Below are positions 1-5,545 of a stretch of 5,545 bases of DNA, in pieces (position 1 is the first letter of the stretch; each line of letters opens with the position of its first letter). The DNA is taken from NCBI GenBank assembly GCA_031269635.1, contig JAISYY010000327.1:1-5545 (forward strand). Direction: 5' to 3'. A program made the position numbers and the translations under genes. The notes below the pieces were generated by a model, which saw nothing but the letters and a program-made list of their open reading frames with translations, made no database searches and was not told the DNA's origin. Origin of the DNA: Tannerella sp. Lineage in GTDB: Bacteria; Bacteroidota; Bacteroidia; Bacteroidales; Tannerellaceae.

Positions 1-3000
1 ATTCAGTTTTTTCAATCTTCCGCAAAAACAGTGCTGGCTGTTGAAGCGGTACAAGAGTTCGGTCAAAATGATACGGAAAAATTAGTCTGGCTGTTCAGTG
101 GAGCCAAACCGGTTAAAACAAAAACAGTAAAAGGCTGGTACGTCGGGCCACGACGGGAAATGATTACGCCCTGGAGTACAAATGCCGTTGAGATAACACA
201 AAATATGGGCATTGACGGAATTTCCCGTATAGAGGAATACTTTTCCGTTCCTTCCGGAGAAGCAAAATACGACCAGATGCTTCAACGTATTTACGACGGT
301 CTGGATCAAAAGATTTTCACAATTGATAAAAAACCCGGCCCGATCATTTTTATTGATGATATTGCTTTGTACAACAAAGCGGAAGGACTGGCTTTAAGCA
401 AAGAAGAGGTCGAATACCTGAACGGGGTAAGCGCAAAGCTGAACCGCAAACTGACCGACAGCGAAGTGTTCGGCTTCTCGCAGGTAAATTCCGAACACTG
501 CCGCCACAAGATTTTCAACGGAAGATTTGTCATCGACGGAAAAGAAATGGAAAGTTCGCTTTTCGCCCTGATCAAAAAGACATCGGCCGTCAATCCGAAC
601 AGGCTCGTATCGGCCTATAAAGATAATGTAGCGTTCACCGACGGGCCTTCCATCGAACAATTCGCGCCGCTGTCCGGCGACAGGCCGGATTTCTATGCCG
701 CAAAAAAGATTCACACCGTACTCTCCCTTAAAGCCGAGACACACAATTTCCCGACAACGGTAGAACCGTTCAACGGCGCAGCAACCGGAACCGGTGGCGA
801 AATACGCGACCGTCTCGGCGGCGGAAAAGCATCCCTGCCCATCGCCGGAACAGCCGTCTATATGACGTCCTATCCGCGTACGGAAGAAGGACGCTCATGG
901 GAAAGCATCCTGGATCCACGCAAATGGCTGTACCAGACTCCCGAACAGATCCTGATAAAAGCGTCGAACGGTGCTTCCGATTTCGGGAACAAATTCGGAC
1001 AACCCCTTATCTGCGGCTCGCTCCTCACTTTCGAACATTCCGAAAACAACAAAAACTTCGCTTACGACAAAGTCATCATGCTTGCCGGCGGCGTAGGCTA
1101 CGCCAACAAACGCGACGCCCTGAAAGGCGTTCCCGGACCGCACGAGAAAATTGTCATACTCGGAGGCGATAATTACCGTATCGGGATGGGCGGAGGCGCC
1201 GTGTCGTCCGTTAACACCGGACAATATACAAGCGGCATTGAACTGAACGCCGTCCAGCGTGCCAATCCCGAAATGCAGAAGCGTGCGGCAAACGTCATCC
1301 GAAGTATAGCGGAATCCGGCAGCAACCCGATCATATCCATCCATGACCATGGCGCGGGAGGACACCTCAACTGCCTCTCCGAACTGGTAGAATCAACAGG
1401 CGGACATATCGACATGTCCGAACTGCCGGTTGGCGACCCGACCCTCTCGGCAAAAGAAATAATCGGGAACGAAAGCCAGGAACGCATGGGGCTACTCGTA
1501 AAAGAAAAAGACGTCGAACGTATTCGCCGTATAGCCGAACGGGAACGTTCTCCAATGTATGTCGTAGGCGAAACAACCGGCGACATGGAATTCGTTTTCG
1601 AACAAAAGGACGGGCAAAAACCGATTGATATCAAACTCGAATACATGTTCGGGAAACCGCCCCGCACCCTTATGGAAGACCAAACGGTGCGGGAAATTTA
1701 TTCGCCGGTGGAATACAAAGCGTCCGGCCTGCATGATTACCTCGAAAAAGTACTCCAGCTCGAAGCCGTAGCCTGCAAGGACTGGCTCACAAACAAAGTA
1801 GACCGTTCGGTAAGCGGCCGGATCGCACGCCAGCAATGCCAGGGCAGGCTGCAATTACCGTTGAGCGACCTCGGTGCGGTAGCGCTCGATTATCGCGGCA
1901 AAGCAGGAATAGCCACTTCGATAGGACACGCGCCACAGGTGGCATTGATTGATCCGGCAGCCGGGTCGGTCATGTCGATAGCCGAAGCATTGACAAACAT
2001 TGTATTCGCCCCGTTCACCGAACAGATAAAAAGCATCTCCTTAAGTGCCAACTGGATGTGGCCATGCCGCAATGAAGGCGAAGACGCCCGCCTGTACAAA
2101 GCCGTCAAGGCCGCATCGGATTTTGCCGGTAAACTGGGAATCAATATTCCGACAGGAAAAGACTCCCTCTCAATGACACAAAAATACGGCAACGACAAAG
2201 TGCTCTCGCCCGGAACCGTAATTATCTCCGCTGCAGGCGAAGTAAGCGACATCAGGAAAATCGTTTCCCCCGTACTGGTAAACGATAGACATACATATAT
2301 ATATTATATAGATTTTTCATTCGCTAAAATGAAGCTCGGAGGCTCCGCCTTTGCTCAGGCTCTATGCAAAATAAGCGACGATGCACCGACCGTCAAGGAT
2401 CCCGCGTATTTCCGCGATACTTTTAACGCCATACAGGACGCCGTTGACAGGGAACTCATCCTTGCCGGTCACGATATTTCTGCGGGAGGCATGATCGTCA
2501 CACTGCTGGAAATGTGCTTTGCAAACGTGGCGGGCGGATTGGACGTAAACTTAGATGTCCTGGCGGAAAAAGATATTGTAAAAATATTATTCTCGGAAAA
2601 CCCGGGTATCATCGTTCAGGTGAAAGAAAAGAAAACGTTCGAGAAACTGATGCAATCCGCAGGCGCAGGATTCGCGTGTATCGCAAGACCCGCGGACGAG
2701 CGACATATCCTGATCGCAAAAGAAGGCGCCCGGTACCAATTCGGCATAGACTACATGCGCGATGTATGGTATAAGTCCTCCTACCTGCTCGACATGCGCC
2801 AAAGCGGTAACGAATGTGCCGGCAACCGGTTTGAGAACTACAAAACACAGCCGTTGGAGTATAAATTCCACAAAGAATTTAAAGGAACGCTCCGGTCGTA
2901 TGGGCTGACGGCGACGCACAGAAAGAAAAGCGGCGTCCGGGCGGCCGTACTAAGGGATAAGGGTTCGCAATGCGAACGGGAGACGGCTTATGCGCTCTAC

Positions 3001-3684
3001 CTTGCCGGATTCGACGTAAAGGATGTTCACATGACAGACCTGGCGACCGGACGTGAGACGCTTGACGACGTTCATTTCATCGCGTTCTGCGGCGGATTTT
3101 CAAATTCCGATGTGCTCGGATCCGCGAAAGGCTGGGCGGCAGGTATATTGTATAATGAAAAAGCCAAACGCGCCATTGACCGTTTTTATGAACGCAACGA
3201 CACCATGAGTATCGGTATATGTAACGGTTGCCAGTTGATGGCTGAACTCGAACTTCTTCATCCCGGCCACGAGAAAAAACACAAAATGCGCCATAACGAT
3301 TCGCATAAATTCGAATCCGGCTTCATAACGCTTGAGATTCCGGGAAATAAGTCCATCATGCTGGGATCGCTTGGCGGCACAAAACTCGGCGTATGGGTGG
3401 CGCACGGGGAAGGCAAGTTCGATTTCCCGTACGAAGAAAAACGGTACAATATCGTGGCAAAATATAATTATGAGGGGTATCCGGCTAATCCGAACGGATC
3501 GCCGTGGGCTACGGCCGGTATCTGTTCCGACGACGGCCGCCACATCGCAATCATGCCGCACCCGGAAAGAGCTATTTTCCCCTGGCAGTGCGGATACTAT
3601 CCGGCAGAACGCAAAGACGATGAAGTGACGCCATGGATAGAAGCCTTCGTAAACGCACGGAAATGGATTGAAGAAAGAATATAA
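1..3684 (+). CDS. purL: Phosphoribosylformylglycinamidine synthase, large single-chain form (5' end cut by window edge)
   Basis: This enzyme converts FGAR, glutamine and ATP to FGAM, glutamate, ADP and phosphate in cytosolic de novo purine synthesis. The frame is open from base 1 (IQFFQSSAKTVLAVEA), which fits the family's N-terminal strand, so the true ATG probably lies just upstream and the GTG at 31 is internal. The 1227 visible codons match the roughly 1200-1300 residues of large PurL. Window codon numbers: PurS-like N-terminal region to about 140; linker with NSEHCRHKIFNG (EHCRH at 165-169); first AIRS/PurM-like half with ETHNFP (His 248) and HDHGAGGH (448-455); second half with PTGKDSLS (717-724) and HDISAGGM (824-831), showing the internal duplication; C-terminal glutaminase from about 975 with GICNGCQ (nucleophile Cys 1074) and HPER (His 1187, Glu 1189). 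The catalytic triad is therefore complete and the reading frame intact. One oddity is KGSQCERE at the start of the glutaminase domain, where Asn is usual at Gln 990. A terminator follows 11 bases after the stop. Identification is very secure. Confidence 0.97.
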   Translation: MQFFQSSAKTVLAVEAVQEFGQNDTEKLVWLFSGAKPVKTKTVKGWYVGPRREMITPWSTNAVEITQNMGIDGISRIEEYFSVPSGEAKYDQMLQRIYDGLDQKIFTIDKKPGPIIFIDDIALYNKAEGLALSKEEVEYLNGVSAKLNRKLTDSEVFGFSQVNSEHCRHKIFNGRFVIDGKEMESSLFALIKKTSAVNPNRLVSAYKDNVAFTDGPSIEQFAPLSGDRPDFYAAKKIHTVLSLKAETHNFPTTVEPFNGAATGTGGEIRDRLGGGKASLPIAGTAVYMTSYPRTEEGRSWESILDPRKWLYQTPEQILIKASNGASDFGNKFGQPLICGSLLTFEHSENNKNFAYDKVIMLAGGVGYANKRDALKGVPGPHEKIVILGGDNYRIGMGGGAVSSVNTGQYTSGIELNAVQRANPEMQKRAANVIRSIAESGSNPIISIHDHGAGGHLNCLSELVESTGGHIDMSELPVGDPTLSAKEIIGNESQERMGLLVKEKDVERIRRIAERERSPMYVVGETTGDMEFVFEQKDGQKPIDIKLEYMFGKPPRTLMEDQTVREIYSPVEYKASGLHDYLEKVLQLEAVACKDWLTNKVDRSVSGRIARQQCQGRLQLPLSDLGAVALDYRGKAGIATSIGHAPQVALIDPAAGSVMSIAEALTNIVFAPFTEQIKSISLSANWMWPCRNEGEDARLYKAVKAASDFAGKLGINIPTGKDSLSMTQKYGNDKVLSPGTVIISAAGEVSDIRKIVSPVLVNDRHTYIYYIDFSFAKMKLGGSAFAQALCKISDDAPTVKDPAYFRDTFNAIQDAVDRELILAGHDISAGGMIVTLLEMCFANVAGGLDVNLDVLAEKDIVKILFSENPGIIVQVKEKKTFEKLMQSAGAGFACIARPADERHILIAKEGARYQFGIDYMRDVWYKSSYLLDMRQSGNECAGNRFENYKTQPLEYKFHKEFKGTLRSYGLTATHRKKSGVRAAVLRDKGSQCERETAYALYLAGFDVKDVHMTDLATGRETLDDVHFIAFCGGFSNSDVLGSAKGWAAGILYNEKAKRAIDRFYERNDTMSIGICNGCQLMAELELLHPGHEKKHKMRHNDSHKFESGFITLEIPGNKSIMLGSLGGTKLGVWVAHGEGKFDFPYEEKRYNIVAKYNYEGYPANPNGSPWATAGICSDDGRHIAIMPHPERAIFPWQCGYYPAERKDDEVTPWIEAFVNARKWIEERI

Positions 3685-3695
3685 ATCCGGTTTTA

Positions 3696-3743
3696 ACCCG
3701 AATGAGCGAAATCCCGTTTTTCGCTCATTCGGGTATATTTTTT
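3696..3743 (+). terminator. Intrinsic terminator of purL
   Basis: A 16-bp perfect stem pairs 3696-3711 with 3719-3734 (core ACCCGAATGAGCGA / TCGCTCATTCGGGT) around a 7-base loop. It is followed by ATA and six T residues (3738-3743). It starts 11 bases after the purL stop. No matching T-run lies on the other side, so it should act on + strand transcripts only. It implies that purL and the downstream kinase gene are not simply co-transcribed. Confidence 0.9.
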
Positions 3744-3766
3744 AATCTAAATTTGACGTTTTATAA

Positions 3767-3807
3767 AAAAAGCTCAACTCAAAATTTTTCAGTTAATAGA
3801 GCTTTTT
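3767..3807. repeat. Inverted repeat, possible weak hairpin
   Basis: AAAAAGCTC (3767-3775) is the exact reverse complement of GAGCTTTTT (3799-3807). Inside the 23-base loop, AACT (3776-3779) can also pair with AGTT (3791-3794). The A-run and T-run flanking a GCTC core resemble a weak bidirectional terminator, possibly a backup to the purL terminator just upstream. The stem is short and AT-rich, so chance is a real alternative. Confidence 0.3.
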
Positions 3808-3820
3808 AACAAAAAAGATT

Positions 3821-3943
3821 GACCTCAAAAATTGGCTATAATACGCTATGAATAAACAATAAACAGCCACAAAAATGAACACTTCCTTGAATTTTCAACA
3901 AATTTTTGTAAGTAATATTTAACTTTTGAGGGGTCGTTTTTTT
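3821..3943 (+). promoter_or_regulatory. Long-range inverted repeat followed by T-run, attenuator-like
   Basis: GACCTCAAAAATT (3821-3833) pairs with AACTTTTGAGGGGTC (3921-3935). There are 12 matched positions, a two-base bulge and one mismatch. The right arm is followed by one G and then seven T residues (3937-3943), which is the order seen in an intrinsic terminator. The intervening loop is long (87 bases), which argues against efficient termination. The left arm overlaps a second repeat (3829-3837 with 3965-3973), so the two pairings exclude each other. Function is inferred from pairing only, and it requires transcription to start upstream of 3821, which is not shown. Confidence 0.22.
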
Positions 3944-4013
3944 ACCTTTTTTGTGTAAATATTAAGCCAATTTATACGTTCTTTGTTTTGTTAAATTAAG
4001 GCGAAATAAGGGA

Positions 4014-5545
4014 ATGAAAAAGTCTATGATTTGGATGCTAACGGGGGTAATGACATTTGCCTTTATTGGCCTGCTTGTTTTGCAGGTTCAATACATCGTG
4101 ACCATATTCAAGACAAGTAATGAACAATTTGAATCAACCGTAAGACGCAGCCTGGAAAAAGTATCGCGCGAACTGGAATATGAAGAAAGTCGTGCATACC
4201 TCGAAAATTCTATCGGGACGGATTTCATGTACAAAAATCCGCCTGACCAGCAGAAAATAAACCGGATGATGCAAAGTATCAAGATGCAAGTGACGAGAAG
4301 CGATTCCACCGGAACAATAAAAAGTTTTGAAGAAATAGAAGCTTACGAGATAAGCCAACACATTCAAAAGCCACGGGAAAAAACAACCAAATCAACCATT
4401 ATCGAGACATCGGAAAAATTGCAGAATGACATAATGGAGCGTTATTACCGCCAAAAGGAAATCCTGGATGAAATCGCATTCAGGCTGATTCAGACGGAAT
4501 ACCTGACACCTATTGAAAAGCGTGTAAACTTCAAATCGCTGCAAAACGCGATTAAAGCGGAATTTGTGAACAACGGATTGAATCTTCCTTTCATCCTGAT
4601 GGTGGTAAACAACAACGAACAAATCGTATACCAGAGTGAAGCGTTTCCAAGAACCCCTAAAAGTTCGGAAATCATAACGCAGGTTATTTTTCCGGGAGAC
4701 CCGCCGTCGAAACACAATTACATGAAAGTTTACTTTCCCACGAAAGGGGATTATTTGTCCGAATCGGTTTCATTCCTTGTGCCGTCGGTCATATTTTCCA
4801 TCATATTGCTGATCACGTTTGCGATCACCATCATTACCATTTTCCGTCAGAAAAAATTGTCGGAAATGAAGAATGATTTTATAAACAATATGACACACGA
4901 GCTTAAGACACCCGTATCGACCATCTCAATCGCCGCACAGATGATGAAAGACGCCGATATATCGAGAAGTCCCGAAGTTTTCAGACAGATCTCTACCATA
5001 ATAAGCGATGAAACGAAAAGACTTGGATTTCTCGTTGAGAAGGTGCTTCAGATGTCACTGTTTGAAAACCAGAAAGCGACGCTTAAGCTCAAAATGCTTG
5101 ATATTAACGACCTGATAGCAGGTATTGCAAATACTTTTAAAATAAAAGTAGAGAAATCCGGCGGTACCATAGATATTGATTTACAGGCAGAAGATTCAGC
5201 CATACAGGCAGATGAAATGCATATCACCAATATGCTGTTCAACCTCATGGATAATGCCGTAAAGTACCGCCGTGAAAGAGTTCCGCTACGCCTTATGATA
5301 CGTACACGTAACGAAGGCGAAAAAGTAATTATCTCGGTAGAAGACAATGGGATAGGAATTAAAAAAGAAAACCTCAAAAAAGTATTTGACCGTTTTTATC
5401 GCGTACCGACAGGAAACGTACATAATGTCAAAGGTTTCGGCTTAGGGCTTGCTTATGTGCGGAAAGTGGCGGAGGACCATAAAGGTTCTATACGCGCGGA
5501 AAACGGTCTGGGAAACATTGGAACAACATTTATTATTACATTACC
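4014..5545 (+). CDS. rprX: RprX-like membrane sensor histidine kinase (3' end cut by window edge)
   Basis: This is an inner-membrane two-component sensor that should autophosphorylate on His and pass the phosphate to an OmpR-type regulator (RprY in Bacteroides). The ATG at 4014 gives MKKSMIWML, a charged start running into membrane segment 1 (about 6-26). An extracytoplasmic sensor region of about 225 residues follows, rich in charged and probably helical sequence (NEQFESTVRRSLEKVSRELE), then membrane segment 2 (about 254-276). Only about 18 residues separate it from the phospho-acceptor His 295 in HELKTP, so there is no HAMP or PAS domain. The HATPase part shows the N box (N410, N414), G1 DNGIG (444-448), F box VFDRF (457-461) and G2 GFGLGL (474-479). 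The 510 full codons reach the final strand (GTTFIITLP). Bacteroides RprX is, from memory, about 520 residues, so few are missing. The kinase class is certain; the RprX name rests on N-terminal and layout resemblance, and the signal sensed cannot be read from the sequence. Confidence 0.9.
   Translation, partial: MKKSMIWMLTGVMTFAFIGLLVLQVQYIVTIFKTSNEQFESTVRRSLEKVSRELEYEESRAYLENSIGTDFMYKNPPDQQKINRMMQSIKMQVTRSDSTGTIKSFEEIEAYEISQHIQKPREKTTKSTIIETSEKLQNDIMERYYRQKEILDEIAFRLIQTEYLTPIEKRVNFKSLQNAIKAEFVNNGLNLPFILMVVNNNEQIVYQSEAFPRTPKSSEIITQVIFPGDPPSKHNYMKVYFPTKGDYLSESVSFLVPSVIFSIILLITFAITIITIFRQKKLSEMKNDFINNMTHELKTPVSTISIAAQMMKDADISRSPEVFRQISTIISDETKRLGFLVEKVLQMSLFENQKATLKLKMLDINDLIAGIANTFKIKVEKSGGTIDIDLQAEDSAIQADEMHITNMLFNLMDNAVKYRRERVPLRLMIRTRNEGEKVIISVEDNGIGIKKENLKKVFDRFYRVPTGNVHNVKGFGLGLAYVRKVAEDHKGSIRAENGLGNIGTTFIITL

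Larger units (their letters stand above)
3744..4013. other. AT-rich intergenic region upstream of the kinase gene
   Basis: No credible gene lies here. The region should hold the promoter and 5' leader of the kinase gene, but no site fits the Bacteroidetes pattern (-33 TTG, about 19-21 bases, -7 TAnnTTTG) well. Partial candidates are: TAAATTTG at 3748-3755, a perfect -7 box without an upstream TTG; and TTG at 3951-3953, 21 bases before TACGTTCT at 3975-3982, an imperfect -7. A TATAAT at 3837-3842 has TTGACC only 12 bases upstream. Two adjoining 12-base near-palindromes of 5-2-5 form occur at 3887-3898 (TTGAATTTTCAA) and 3898-3909 (ACAAATTTTTGT). Nine-base inverted repeats pair 3829-3837 with 3965-3973, and 3913-3921 with 3956-3964. 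Before the kinase ATG there is TAAGG at 3997-4001, 12 bases away, so any Shine-Dalgarno is weak, as is common in this phylum. Confidence 0.6.

Noticed and set aside
31..33. GTG as the start codon of purL
   Set aside because: The frame is open to base 1, and the ten codons before it encode residues that fit the conserved N-terminal strand of PurL, so the start lies upstream of the window.
448..2490. Similarity between the two halves of PurL as a possible recent gene duplication
   Set aside because: The repeated HD..GG motifs reflect the ancient internal duplication common to all PurL proteins, not an event specific to this genome.
82..3628. Many open frames of 60-164 codons overlapping purL on both strands
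   Set aside because: All lie inside the strongly supported purL frame, and none has a recognisable motif; they are by-products of its codon usage.
3819..3842. Sigma70-like promoter TTGACC ... TATAAT
   Set aside because: The spacer is 12 bases instead of about 17, and the main sigma factor of Bacteroidetes uses a different -7/-33 pattern.
3875..3922. Small ORF of 15 codons (MNTSLNFQQIFVSNI)
   Set aside because: It has no ribosome-binding site, no recognisable leader-peptide feature such as a run of one amino acid, and a length expected by chance.
4088..5377. Minus-strand open frames across the kinase gene
   Set aside because: They are antisense to a gene carrying all HisKA and HATPase motifs in order, and their translations resemble no protein family I know.

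Overview
The window is typical chromosomal DNA from a member of the Bacteroidota, most likely order Bacteroidales. It holds two genes on the + strand, each cut by a window edge. I base the assignment on protein character: a single-chain FGAM synthase of the Bacteroides kind, and a sensor kinase whose N-terminus and layout resemble Bacteroides RprX. I cannot name a genus. Base composition is moderate in purL, lower in the kinase gene and very AT-rich between them.

Layout: bases 1-3684 are purL (large FGAM synthase, step 4 of de novo purine synthesis), lacking probably only its start codon. A strong intrinsic terminator (3696-3743) follows directly. Bases 3744-4013 are an AT-rich non-coding stretch with several inverted repeats, one of them terminator-like, and no convincing promoter. 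Bases 4014-5545 are an RprX-like histidine kinase gene, open at the right edge and probably about ten codons short of its end.

The two genes seem to be separate transcription units: a housekeeping enzyme that ends at its own terminator, then a signalling gene whose partner response regulator (an RprY-type OmpR-family protein) would be expected just past the edge. I see no mobile element, CRISPR array, tRNA or rRNA, and no evidence of a new multi-gene system. The least explained part is the leader upstream of the kinase gene, where overlapping inverted repeats could form mutually exclusive RNA structures. That idea rests on sequence pairing alone, in DNA where AT-rich repeats arise easily by chance.
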